A DNA stretch of 9,160 bases from NCBI GenBank assembly GCA_007134175.1, contig SLLF01000255.1, positions 1 to 9,160 of the forward strand. The letters run 5' to 3'. Source of the DNA: Kiritimatiellia bacterium (GTDB lineage: Bacteria; Verrucomicrobiota; Kiritimatiellia; SLAD01). How positions within the stretch are numbered: the stretch's first letter is position 1; the number at the start of each line of letters is the position of its first letter. The position numbers and the translations under genes are program-made. The notes below the pieces were generated by a model, which ran no database searches, had not been told where the DNA came from, and saw only the letters and a list, made by a program, of their open reading frames with translations. Shown piece after piece: positions 1 through 7,372 of the stretch.

Positions 1-2079
1 AACGCCTGCATTCCATGCGGCGTGAGTTTCGATACGCTGACACCCCGCCACTTCTCCTTTAACAGTCCCTACGGGGCCTGTCCCGTCTGTCACGGCCTCG
101 GCACCATGTTGGTGTTCGATGCGGATCTCGTGGTTCCCGACAAGACCTTGTCGCTGGACAAAGGGGCGGTGCACGCTTGGCGGCGGGGCGGGCGCCGGTT
201 GATCATCTACTACAAAAATCTGTTGCGGGCGGTAGCCAAACATTACGGGGTATCCATGGATACCCCGTTTAACCAGTTGCCGGCCTCGTTTGTGCGCGTG
301 CTGTTGCACGGGTCCGGTGAAGAGGAAATCGAATTCGGTTTTTGGCGGGGCGGGTCCCACCACCGCTACCGGAAACCCTTCGAGGGGGTGATCCCGAATC
401 TGGAACGACGACTGGAGGAAACCGACAGCGAATTCACCCGCCAGCGGCTGCAGGGTTGCATGAGCCGGCAACATTGCCAGACGTGCGACGGTGCCCGCCT
501 GCGCCCGGAAGCCGGGGCCTGCTTGATCGGCGGTAAATCCATTGTCGCTATCTGCCGCTTGTCCATCCAGGATGCCTTGGGCTTTTTCGAGAAGCTAAAG
601 CTGCCCCGGCAGCAAGCGGCTATTGCGAAGGAAATCTTAAAAGAAATCCACGAGCGATTGCGCTTCCTGACCAATGTCGGCCTGGACTACCTGTCGCTGG
701 ATCGTGAAAGCGGAACCCTGTCGGGCGGGGAAGCCCAACGCATAAGACTGGCCACGCAAATCGGTGCCGGCCTGGTGGGCGTCCTGTATGTGCTGGACGA
801 GCCGAGTATCGGCTTGCACCAACGGGACAACGAAAAGCTGTTGCACACGTTGCAGGAATTGCGTGATCTGGGCAACACCGTGGTCGTGGTCGAACATGAC
901 GAACAGACCATTCGTGAGTCGGACTATATCATCGACCTCGGCCCGGCGGCCGGGGTACACGGTGGCGAAGTGGTGTTTGCCGGTGAACTGGATGCATTGC
1001 TGGGGCAATCCAACTCGTTGACGGCCCAGTATTTGAACCGTACCGCCCGCATCGAAATCCCCGCCAAGCGTCAGCGGGCACGTCAGGGCTACCTCACGGT
1101 GCAGGGCGCAGCGGCCAACAACCTCAAAGGCATCAACGTTAGATTCCCCCTGGGGTTGCTGGTCACCGTCACCGGCGTATCCGGCAGCGGCAAGAGCACC
1201 CTGGTCGACGATATCCTGCGCAAGGCGTTATTCCGCGAACTGTATGGATCCAAGGAACGGCCCGGTGCGCACGCTCAGCTAAAGGGCGTGGATAAGCTCG
1301 ACAAGGTGATTGTCATCGACCAGTCCCCGATCGGCCGCACGCCGCGCAGTAATCCCGCCACCTACACCGGCACCTTCAGTTTGATTCGCACGCTGTTTGC
1401 ACAATTACCCGCCTCGAAAATGCGCGGCTACGGGCCGGGCCGCTTCAGCTTCAACGTCAAGGGCGGCCGGTGCGAAACCTGCAAGGGTGACGGGATACTG
1501 AAGATCGAGATGCACTTTCTGCCGGATGTCTATGTCCCCTGTGAACAATGTGGCGGCAAGCGCTATAACCGGGAAACGCTCGAGGTGCGCTACCACGGCA
1601 AGAGCATCGCCGACGTGTTGGCGATGACCATCGAAGAAGCCTTGCACTTTTTTGAGAAGGTGCCTGCAATTGCCCGCAAATTGATGACGTTGAATGAGGT
1701 GGGGCTGGGGTACTTGCATCTCGGGCAGCCGGCCACCACGTTGTCCGGCGGCGAAGCCCAGCGCATGAAGTTGTCGGCGGAGCTGAGCCGCAAAGATACG
1801 GGCCGGACGTTGTACCTGCTGGATGAACCCACCACCGGCCTCCATTTCGCCGATATCCAGCGGCTGCTCGGGGTCCTGACCCGGTTGCGGGCGGCCGGCA
1901 ACACCGTCATTGTAATCGAGCACAACCTGGACGTCATCAAGACGGCGGACTACGTCATCGATCTGGGGCCCGAGGGCGGGTCCGGTGGCGGCACGCTGGT
2001 GGTGGCCGGGACGCCCGAGGATGTGGCCGCCCATCCCACGTCGCACACGGGGCGCTACCTACGGCCGTTGCTGGAATAG
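1..2079 (+). CDS. uvrA: UvrABC system protein A, C-terminal ~690 residues (5' end cut by window)
   Basis: UvrA is the damage-sensing ATPase of nucleotide excision repair; as a dimer it loads UvrB on damaged DNA. The frame is open from base 1, so the gene starts outside the window; roughly 250 N-terminal residues, including the first Walker A motif, are missing (UvrA is usually ~940 aa). Visible in order, counting from base 1: a CxxC...CxxC zinc module (Cys 3, 6, 27, 30) around the [13 protein letters not shown] signature; the [11 protein letters not shown] insertion region; the first ABC signature LSGGEAQR (~240) with Walker B LDEPSIGL (~265); the second Walker [11 protein letters not shown] (~392); the C-terminal zinc finger CETC/CEQC (~491 and ~514); the second LSGGEAQR (~581) and Walker [11 protein letters not shown] (~607). 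All key residues of the visible part are intact. A GTG at 22 lies inside the first zinc module and is not the real start. It converges on the htrA-type gene, 6 bp between stops. Confidence 0.97.
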   Translation, partial: NACIPCGVSFDTLTPRHFSFNSPYGACPVCHGLGTMLVFDADLVVPDKTLSLDKGAVHAWRRGGRRLIIYYKNLLRAVAKHYGVSMDTPFNQLPASFVRVLLHGSGEEEIEFGFWRGGSHHRYRKPFEGVIPNLERRLEETDSEFTRQRLQGCMSRQHCQTCDGARLRPEAGACLIGGKSIVAICRLSIQDALGFFEKLKLPRQQAAIAKEILKEIHERLRFLTNVGLDYLSLDRESGTLSGGEAQRIRLATQIGAGLVGVLYVLDEPSIGLHQRDNEKLLHTLQELRDLGNTVVVVEHDEQTIRESDYIIDLGPAAGVHGGEVVFAGELDALLGQSNSLTAQYLNRTARIEIPAKRQRARQGYLTVQGAAANNLKGINVRFPLGLLVTVTGVSGSGKSTLVDDILRKALFRELYGSKERPGAHAQLKGVDKLDKVIVIDQSPIGRTPRSNPATYTGTFSLIRTLFAQLPASKMRGYGPGRFSFNVKGGRCETCKGDGILKIEMHFLPDVYVPCEQCGGKRYNRETLEVRYHGKSIADVLAMTIEEALHFFEKVPAIARKLMTLNEVGLGYLHLGQPATTLSGGEAQRMKLSAELSRKDTGRTLYLLDEPTTGLHFADIQRLLGVLTRLRAAGNTVIVIEHNLDVIKTADYVIDLGPEGGSGGGTLVVAGTPEDVAAHPTSHTGRYLRPLLE

Positions 2080-2092
2080 TCCGGCTTATTCC
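2073..2092. other. Small dyad spanning the convergent uvrA and htrA stop codons
   Basis: GGAATA (2073-2078) is the exact reverse complement of TATTCC (2087-2092), around a CCGG-centred loop, and it covers both stop codons. It could act as a weak bidirectional terminator or roadblock between convergent genes. The stem is only 6 bp (plus one possible G-U pair) and no T-run follows on either strand, so an intrinsic terminator is not well supported. Confidence 0.25.
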
Positions 2093-3486
2093 TCCAGGGA
2101 GAGCACCAGATAGCGACGGCCGCCACGCGGCATTTGCACCAGTATCATCGCGCGCCCGCCACGCGCTTCCGTCAGCGCGGCATCAAAGTCGGCTACCGAA
2201 GTGACGTCTGTACGATTGACCGTCATAATCACCATGCCCTGCCGCAATCCGGCCCGCCAGGCCGGGGTGCCGGGCTCCACGCCGCGTACCAGCACCCCTT
2301 CCGTGTTCGGTGGCAGTTGCAGCCGACGGAGTAAATCGGGCGTCAAGTTTGCGACATCCACCCCGATCTGTTCGCGCAGCTCGGGATCCGGCATGGCCGC
2401 TGCGGCACGCGGGTCACGTGCGCGGGTCACCACAGGCACCGCCTGTGATTCCCCGTCACGCACGACCGTCAGGGTGATCTCCGTCCCTGGCCGCAACGCC
2501 GCAATGCGGCGGCGGAATTGGGTGATGGTGCCGGGGGTGTCCCCGTTCAACGCCACGATCACATCACCGCCCTGCAATCCCGCCTCCTTGCCGGCGGTGT
2601 CCTCCCCGACTTCCGCGATTACGATACCATCCGTGTGATCCAGCTCAAAGGCCTCCGCCAACTCGGTTGTCAACTCCTGCAAGTAAATGCCTATCAGGCT
2701 GCGCTGCACCCGGCCGTCCTCGATCAGCGTCTGCTTGATGTCAACCGCCATGTTAATGGGAATGGCGAATCCGATACCCATATAGCCGCCGCTGCGGGTG
2801 AAGATGGCGGTATTGATACCGACCACTTCCCCGTTGATGTTCAACAACGGCCCGCCGGAATTGCCCGGGTTGATCGCCGCATCGGTTTGAATAAAATCCT
2901 CGAAGTCGGTGATACCCACCCGGTCGCGTCCGGTGGCGCTGATAATGCCGGCGGTTACGGTGGCCTGTAAACCGAAGGGATTACCAATCGCGATCGCCCA
3001 CTCGCCTACTTCAAGCGCATCCGAGTCGCCCAGGACCGCCACCGGCAACTCGTCGCCGTCAATCTTCACCAACGCGATCTCCGTTTCGGGGTCGGTGCCG
3101 ATCACTTCAGCCTCGAATTCGCGGCCGTCCGTCAACTTGACCACAATTTCGGTGGCATCATCCACTACGTGGCTGTTGGTCAGGATATAGCCGTCTGCCG
3201 AAATGATGAAACCAGAACCCTGTGAAAGCTGCTGGCGCGGGGCAGGCGATTGCGGTCCCCGGAAGCCCGGGCCGAAGAAAAAGTCGAAGGGACTCATGCC
3301 CGGGGCGGTCGGCGTCACGGTTTGTTCCGCGCGTATCGAAACCACCGCCGGTGTCACGTCGCGGGCAATAGACGAAAACGCCCGACCCGTTTCCCGCAGT
3401 GCCGCCACCTCGTCGGCCGGCACCTGCGCCACCCCCACGCCCAGAACAAAAATCATCCCAATCGAGTAATACCATCGAAATCTCAT
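2086..3486 (-). CDS. HtrA/DegP (Do) family periplasmic serine protease with two PDZ domains
   Basis: Periplasmic protease/chaperone of the Do family (466 aa, normal for a two-PDZ DegP/DegQ protein). Residues 1-24 form a signal peptide (basic start, hydrophobic IGMIFVLGVGVA, cleavage likely after VPA) with no lipobox Cys. A flexible Pro/Gly/Phe-rich segment (~58-85) precedes the trypsin-like domain: SGFIISADGYILTNSHVV with catalytic His106, and NPGNSGGPLLNINGEVVGINTA in two stretches with catalytic Ser210. PDZ1 spans ~262-352 and PDZ2 ~374-460. The usual TDLAVLKI block, which carries the catalytic Asp, reads TEIALVKI here, so Glu136 (codon 3079-3081, GAG) sits at the Asp position. Start ATG 3484-3486 is preceded by GGGAGGA (3492-3498) 5 nt away. 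It probably has its own promoter, since a likely terminator separates it from the upstream operon. Family call is firm; which paralogue (DegP, DegQ, MucD) cannot be told. Confidence 0.96.
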   Translation of the reverse strand: MRFRWYYSIGMIFVLGVGVAQVPADEVAALRETGRAFSSIARDVTPAVVSIRAEQTVTPTAPGMSPFDFFFGPGFRGPQSPAPRQQLSQGSGFIISADGYILTNSHVVDDATEIVVKLTDGREFEAEVIGTDPETEIALVKIDGDELPVAVLGDSDALEVGEWAIAIGNPFGLQATVTAGIISATGRDRVGITDFEDFIQTDAAINPGNSGGPLLNINGEVVGINTAIFTRSGGYMGIGFAIPINMAVDIKQTLIEDGRVQRSLIGIYLQELTTELAEAFELDHTDGIVIAEVGEDTAGKEAGLQGGDVIVALNGDTPGTITQFRRRIAALRPGTEITLTVVRDGESQAVPVVTRARDPRAAAAMPDPELREQIGVDVANLTPDLLRRLQLPPNTEGVLVRGVEPGTPAWRAGLRQGMVIMTVNRTDVTSVADFDAALTEARGGRAMILVQMPRGGRRYLVLSLEE

Positions 3487-3520
3487 GCTAATCCTCCCGT
3501 TTGGGCAAGAGACAATCTTA

Positions 3521-3534
3521 AACGGTTAGCCGTT
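3521..3534. promoter_or_regulatory. 14-bp dyad in the htrA upstream region, possible operator
   Basis: AACGG (3521-3525) and CCGTT (3530-3534) form a perfect 5-bp inverted repeat with a 4-nt centre, 35-48 bp upstream of the htrA start. On the minus strand it is followed by TTTAAGAT, whose TAAGAT resembles a -10 box, but no good -35 lies at the right distance. A regulator site or part of the htrA promoter is possible; the evidence is only symmetry and position. Confidence 0.25.
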
Positions 3535-3536
3535 CA

Positions 3537-3566
3537 AAATTGGACTGGGCGAGGCAGACGCCCAGT
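3537..3566 (-). terminator. Probable intrinsic terminator of the pyrB-argF-GT9-barrel operon
   Basis: ACTGGGCG (3544-3551) and CGCCCAGT (3559-3566) make a perfect 8-bp GC-rich stem with a 7-nt loop, starting 5 bp beyond the stop codon of the barrel protein gene. Read on the minus strand the stem is followed by CCAATTTTG, so the T-run is short and begins 4 nt after the stem. It would separate the four-gene operon from htrA. Weak T-tract means termination may be partial, allowing read-through into htrA. Confidence 0.5.
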
Positions 3567-3571
3567 GCCTG

Positions 3572-4210
3572 TCACCAGGCGAAGCGTCCGCCCAGCGCCA
3601 CAAAGTTTGAGCCGCGGCCCCGGCTGAATAGGTCGAACCCCCCCGAGCGATGGTGCACCCGGGCAAACAGGGCGGCCCGCTGGTTGACCGGTTCCAGGGT
3701 GATTTCAAAGGGCATGAACAAGAGGCGCCGGGATGTGCGTCCATTCCGGGCGCGCTCGACGCGCGGCGTGGCCGAGGCCCAGGAGGGCCCAATGCCCAAA
3801 CCCGCGCTGAGCCGCCAGCGACGGCTATACGGCCACGGAATGATCCGCAACATGATCGCCCCGTTGAGTTCGTAATGCTGCTGGAGCCCCCAATGGCGCG
3901 CCACGCCGATTTCCGCGTCCCATTCCGCAACGGGCGGCCAATCCGCCACTTGCCTGGAATAAAATAACGCCCCCACGTAGCTATCCTGAAAATCTGTGTC
4001 CCCGCGCACGATATCGACAAACCGCGTGTCTGTATACCGGCCGGCATAGATAATCCAGCGTCCCGGCCCGTAGGTTGTGGCCACGCCGGATACGGCACCT
4101 GCCACGTGCAGGTGTCCACTACACAGCACGGATAGGAGGATGAGCCGCCAACGGTGCCCAGGCCCGCTGCAGCAACTCAAAGCGTGTTGACCGGCCGGCA
4201 TGCCGTTCAC
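3572..4210 (-). CDS. Small outer-membrane beta-barrel protein, PagL/acyloxyacyl hydrolase-like
   Basis: A 212-aa protein with an N-terminal export signal (RWRLILLSVLCSG, ~21-32, cleavage probably near AGA at 37-39) followed by alternating aromatic/hydrophobic strands (WIIYAGRY, SYVGALFYS, WDAEIGVARHWG, ELNGAIMLRI, RLSAGLGIGPSW, LFMPFEITLEP) and a C-terminal strand ending in aromatic Trp, the hallmark of outer-membrane barrels. The strand LFARVHHRSGGFDLF (181-195) and GSNFVALGGRF near the C-terminus resemble the PagL/acyloxyacyl-hydrolase-like family (lipid A 3-O-deacylase), with His187-x-Ser189 matching the PagL His-x-Ser pair. The Glu that PagL has 12 residues after the Ser is Ser201 here. 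The GTG start (4208-4210) overlaps the upstream GT9 stop as GTGA; no Shine-Dalgarno is seen, so translational coupling is likely. ATG at 4199-4201 is an alternative start. Outer-membrane barrel fairly sure; lipid A deacylase activity is inference. Confidence 0.62.
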   Translation of the reverse strand: MNGMPAGQHALSCCSGPGHRWRLILLSVLCSGHLHVAGAVSGVATTYGPGRWIIYAGRYTDTRFVDIVRGDTDFQDSYVGALFYSRQVADWPPVAEWDAEIGVARHWGLQQHYELNGAIMLRIIPWPYSRRWRLSAGLGIGPSWASATPRVERARNGRTSRRLLFMPFEITLEPVNQRAALFARVHHRSGGFDLFSRGRGSNFVALGGRFAW

Positions 4211-5232
4211 GGTTTTAATTTAGCGATTACGGTTGCCGTGACGCGATCAGGCTCCAGGTCGCGCAGGCAGGCTATGTCGCGCGTTGGTCGGAGGCAGCGC
4301 CGTGAACGGCAGGGCTGGCAGTCGAGCTTACCGTGCTGCAACACGACATGGCCGGATCCGTACGGACCCGTCCGTAGCGGATCGGTGGCGCCGAACAGGG
4401 CCACCACGGGTATGCCGAGGGCGGCCGCCATGTGCATCGGACCGGAATCGACCGTGACCAACAGGTCCATGGCCTGCAGCCAACGGCCCAGCTGAACCAA
4501 ATCGGTGCGACCCGCAAGGTTGTGCAGCGGTGCGCGAACATGTTCTTGAATGAAGTCGAGAACGGTTTGATCGGACCCGCTCCCCAGCAGGAAGGCCTGA
4601 CCGCCGCACGCAGCGTGTACCGCGTTGATGACGGTGGCAAAATGGGCCGGTGGCCAATTCTTGGTTTCCCAGCGCGAACAGGGCAGATAGGCCACGCGCG
4701 GTGAGGAACCCGTAACCGGCATCGGGGGAAATGAACATTCGAAAACCGGATCCGCCGGCGCTGACCCGATGTGCGTCACCACGTCCATGATTTCCTCGAC
4801 GGCGTGCCGGTCCTTGTTGCGCGGTCCTGCGACTTCGGTGTAGCACCCCCGCACACCCTCGCGATAGAACGAGGGGCCGATCCGGCGGGGCGCCCGCGCG
4901 AGCCGGGCCGTCAGGGCGCTCTTGAAGAGGCCCTGTAGGTCCAGTACCGCATCGTAGTCGGTGACTCGTAACGCCCGGCAGAAGGAGCGGAAAGACCGGA
5001 AAAAGTGCCGGCGCGGGAACGTAATCACCCGGTCAACATCCGGAAAACAGCGGACCAAGGCCGCATATTCGGGTTGGGTAACCCAATCCACTTGCCGTGC
5101 TCCGCCATGACGCAACGCATGTACGGCCGGAAGGGCGTGAAAGATATCGCCCAGCGAACTCAGCTTGACCACTAGGATCCGGCCGCCGTTCAGAAAGGGC
5201 CGGGCCTTATCCATGAGGTGTGGCACCGGCAT
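4207..5232 (-). CDS. Glycosyltransferase family 9, LPS heptosyltransferase (WaaC-like)
   Basis: A GT9 enzyme (341 aa, normal length), expected to transfer heptose from ADP-heptose onto the lipopolysaccharide inner core at the cytoplasmic face of the inner membrane. The N-terminal Rossmann half begins ILVVKLSSLGDIFHALPAV (19-37), with Asp29 at the position of the WaaC catalytic Asp. LDLQGLFKSALTARLA (97-112) and the YREG...Y region (123-131) followed by HAVEE resemble heptosyltransferase I more than II. The C-terminal nucleotide-sugar half has VDSGPMHMAAALGIP (261-275) and LFGATDPLRTGPYG. A Cys cluster near the end (Cys305, 308, 313, 322) is common in GT9 proteins. The ATG at 5230-5232 overlaps the argF-like gene by 26 bp and has AGGCGGA just upstream; a second in-frame ATG at 5212-5214 (Met7) would give an 8-bp overlap. 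Its end overlaps the barrel gene by 4 bp. GT9 is certain; the exact acceptor is not. Confidence 0.92.
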   Translation of the reverse strand: MPVPHLMDKARPFLNGGRILVVKLSSLGDIFHALPAVHALRHGGARQVDWVTQPEYAALVRCFPDVDRVITFPRRHFFRSFRSFCRALRVTDYDAVLDLQGLFKSALTARLARAPRRIGPSFYREGVRGCYTEVAGPRNKDRHAVEEIMDVVTHIGSAPADPVFECSFPPMPVTGSSPRVAYLPCSRWETKNWPPAHFATVINAVHAACGGQAFLLGSGSDQTVLDFIQEHVRAPLHNLAGRTDLVQLGRWLQAMDLLVTVDSGPMHMAAALGIPVVALFGATDPLRTGPYGSGHVVLQHGKLDCQPCRSRRCLRPTRDIACLRDLEPDRVTATVIAKLKP

Positions 5233-6169
5233 GCCGATCCGCCTGTTGCAGCAGTGTCACCAGTACCGCTTTTTGGGCATGCAGCCGGTTCTCGGCCTGA
5301 TCGAACACCACCGATTGGGGACCGTCAATCACAGCAGCGGTCTGTTCATAGCCGCGCAAGGCCGGCAGGCAATTCATGAAAATAGCTGCCGGCTTGGCGC
5401 ATTGCATCAGTTCTTCATTTACCTGGTAGGGCATTAAACGGGCCACCCGCTCGTCCAACTCCGAAGACGGCACATGGTAGCTCATCCAGGAATCGGTATA
5501 GACGATATCGGCTTCGGTAGCCGCCCTTTTGGCTGCCGCAGTGATTTCGATCGTGGCCCCGGTGCTGCCGGCAATGTGTTGGGCGCGCTCCACGACTTCC
5601 GGCTGCGGCGCATACGCCGCTGCGTCGGGGCAACCGACCGCTATGTGCATACCGGTCAAGGCGCAGCCCACCAGCAACGAGTGCGTGACATTGTTATTAC
5701 TATCGCCGAGATAGGCCAGCTTTAGCCCTTTTAATGTGCCTTTCTTTTCCTTTATCGTCAGTAAGTCGGCCAGGATCTGGCAGGGATGGGCCTTTTCGGT
5801 CAGGGCGTTGATCACCGGTATGGTGGCGTAGCCGGCCAGCTCTTCCAAGTCGCTGTGCTTGAACAAGCGCGCCATGGCTATATCCACGTAGCGGCTGAAG
5901 GTCTGGGCGGTATCGGCCAGCGATTCCTTGCCCGACCCCAGGGGGGACGTTCGGGTATCATAATAGATTGCGTGGCCCCCCATCTGGGTCATGCCCGTTT
6001 CAAATGACAACCGCGTCCGCAGGCTGGGTTTCTCGAAAATCATCAGCAGGGTCCGGCGCTGCAGCGTGGTGGCATAGGCGGCAGGATCGGTCTTGATGGC
6101 CTGCGCCAGTTTGAGTGCCGCCTCCACCTGTGGTGCGGTCCAATCGGCCAGCGTTAGTAAGTGCAACAT
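5207..6169 (-). CDS. argF: Ornithine carbamoyltransferase-family enzyme (ArgF-like)
   Basis: Makes citrulline from ornithine and carbamoyl phosphate in arginine synthesis (if substrate is as in the family). 320 aa from the chosen start, typical length. Carbamoyl-phosphate site: FEKPSLRTRLSFE (SLRTR 49-53, in place of STRTR) and HPCQ (128-131). The second domain has GDSNNNVTHSLL (from 155), QVNEELM, then FMNCLPALRGYE and AENRLHAQKA near the C-terminus. Two sites differ from textbook OTC: the ornithine loop DxWxSMG reads DSWMSYH (226-232), and HCLP reads NCLP (266-269). These raise doubt about the exact amino substrate, though the AENRLHAQKA tail and HPCQ are OTC-like rather than ATCase-like. 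Start: ATG 6167-6169 lies 6 nt from AAAAGGAG; the GTG one codon earlier is only 3 nt away and less likely. It follows pyrB by 19 nt and overlaps the GT9 gene, so it is mid-operon. Confidence 0.87.
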   Translation of the reverse strand: MLHLLTLADWTAPQVEAALKLAQAIKTDPAAYATTLQRRTLLMIFEKPSLRTRLSFETGMTQMGGHAIYYDTRTSPLGSGKESLADTAQTFSRYVDIAMARLFKHSDLEELAGYATIPVINALTEKAHPCQILADLLTIKEKKGTLKGLKLAYLGDSNNNVTHSLLVGCALTGMHIAVGCPDAAAYAPQPEVVERAQHIAGSTGATIEITAAAKRAATEADIVYTDSWMSYHVPSSELDERVARLMPYQVNEELMQCAKPAAIFMNCLPALRGYEQTAAVIDGPQSVVFDQAENRLHAQKAVLVTLLQQADRHAGATPHG

Positions 6170-6175
6170 CACATG

Positions 6176-6183
6176 CTCCTTTT
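6176..6183 (-). promoter_or_regulatory. Ribosome binding site of the argF-like gene (decides ATG over GTG)
   Basis: AAAAGGAG on the minus strand lies 6 nt before the ATG at 6167-6169 but only 3 nt before the adjacent in-frame GTG (6170-6172). The spacing favours the ATG. An ATG at 6172-6174 is out of frame and runs straight into TGA. Confidence 0.7.
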
Positions 6184-6188
6184 ACCGG

Positions 6189-7274
6189 TTACCTAATCAG
6201 GTCGGCGTGGTAACGGTCAATTTCATTGTCCCGGTCGAAAGTCATGGCAATCAACGCGGTACGCACCCACATGCCGTTACGGACCTGCCGCCAGTACATG
6301 GCGCGCGGATCGCGGTCCACCGCCGGGTCAATTTCAGCGCGCCGCGGCAGGGGATGCATAATGATGGCGTGGGGCGGCAAAAGACCCAAATCATCGACCG
6401 TGAAATGATAGGCACTGGTATCGAGCAACCGGCTTTCCTGGGCCTGATCCCACTCGTCTTGAATACGGGTCATGTAAATGGCATCCACTTGCGGGATCAC
6501 GGGCCGGAAATCGCCGGTCACCTCGTAGGCCATCCCGGCGGCGTCCAGCAGCGCCAGTATATCGGTGCCGATTTGTAGTTCGTCAGGGGCCACGAAGTAG
6601 GCCTTTACGCCGTCGAAATGCCGCAGCAGGGCGGCCAGCGAACGGACGGTACGCCCGCGGGCCAGATCACCGACAAACGCGATACGTTTGCCGTCAATGC
6701 CCCCGTTTTTCTCAAAGCTGCGCTGCAGGGTGTACATATCGAGCAGCGCCTGGGTGGGATGCTGATCTGCGCCCGAGCCGGCATTCAAGACCGGGACCGG
6801 CCGCTCCGAGTTGGACAGCAGCCAGGCGATCCGTTCCGCAAAGCCTTTGGTGGGATGGCGCATGATCAGCAGATCGAAGTAAGAGCTGAACGTGCGGACG
6901 GAATCCTCGTGCGACTCGCCCTTGATCTCACTCGAGGTGGCGGCGTCGCGCACTTCATTCGTTTGCATGCCCAGGATCTGGCAGGCGGCGGAAAAGGAGA
7001 GGAAGGTGCGGGTGGAGGGCTGTGAAAAGTAGAGCATAGCCCGTTTCTCGGCGAGCAAATCCTGCAGGAAACGCATGCCGCCGCGCGTTTTGGCGATGCG
7101 GCGTGTCCGGGTAGCCAGCTCGCAGATCCGCTCCACGAGGGGGCGGTCGAATTGTTGGGCGAACAGGGTATGGTTAGGCTTGCCTTTACGCAGAAAATAG
7201 GGCGCGCGCTCGTCAACCGATAATTGCTGATAATCCGCCCACGATATTCTCTTCAACGGGTTGTCTCGGTACAT
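6189..7274 (-). CDS. pyrB: Aspartate carbamoyltransferase, catalytic chain
   Basis: Condenses carbamoyl phosphate with L-aspartate to N-carbamoyl-aspartate, the committed step of pyrimidine synthesis, in the cytoplasm. 361 aa, longer than the ~310 aa of a typical catalytic chain. Key motifs: PSTRT (86-90) for carbamoyl phosphate; the 80s-loop EIKGESHEDS with Lys118; RHP (139-141); HPTQ (172-175); GDLARGRTVRSL (202-213); TRIQDEW (269-275); MHPLPRR (306-312); and DPRAMYWRQVRNGM near the end. The PSTRT motif starts about 35 residues later than in E. coli PyrB because of an N-terminal extension. Start ATG 7272-7274 is set by GAAAGGAG (7283-7290) 8 nt away; the frame stays open for another ~207 codons upstream but that stretch overlaps the DUF2752 gene and shows no ATCase similarity. 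First gene after the promoter at 7327-7355; the argF-like gene follows 19 nt after its stop. No regulatory-chain gene (pyrI) or pyrC-like gene is adjacent. Confidence 0.95.
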   Translation of the reverse strand: MYRDNPLKRISWADYQQLSVDERAPYFLRKGKPNHTLFAQQFDRPLVERICELATRTRRIAKTRGGMRFLQDLLAEKRAMLYFSQPSTRTFLSFSAACQILGMQTNEVRDAATSSEIKGESHEDSVRTFSSYFDLLIMRHPTKGFAERIAWLLSNSERPVPVLNAGSGADQHPTQALLDMYTLQRSFEKNGGIDGKRIAFVGDLARGRTVRSLAALLRHFDGVKAYFVAPDELQIGTDILALLDAAGMAYEVTGDFRPVIPQVDAIYMTRIQDEWDQAQESRLLDTSAYHFTVDDLGLLPPHAIIMHPLPRRAEIDPAVDRDPRAMYWRQVRNGMWVRTALIAMTFDRDNEIDRYHADLIR

Positions 7275-7326
7275 GGCACGATCTCCTTTCTGTTGAGTTG
7301 CGGCGCTGGCCCACGCTTGGGCGGCG

Positions 7327-7355
7327 ATCATAACAACTTTACGGCCTGAAGACAA
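7327..7355 (-). promoter_or_regulatory. Sigma70-type promoter of the pyrB operon
   Basis: On the minus strand, TTGTCT (7350-7355) and TATGAT (7327-7332) are separated by exactly 17 bp and match the -35 and -10 consensus at 4/6 and 5/6 positions. Transcription would begin near 7320, giving a leader of about 45 nt before the pyrB ATG. That leader is too short for a leader-peptide attenuator; a small GCCCA/TGGGC hairpin (7309-7322) sits right at the predicted start site. The promoter lies just past the DUF2752 stop codon. Confidence 0.6.
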
Positions 7356-7372
7356 TGAGAAAGACGGATCGG

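Noticed and set aside
1405..2046. 213-codon minus-strand frame antisense to uvrA
   Set aside because: It is the shadow of the highly conserved uvrA coding strand in GC-rich DNA; the Gln/Arg/Gly-rich product shows no domain.
3526..4119. Alternative 197-codon minus-strand frame over the barrel gene
   Set aside because: It is out of frame with the version that has a signal sequence, alternating beta strands, the HHRSG motif and the GTGA coupling, and it would run through the terminator hairpin.
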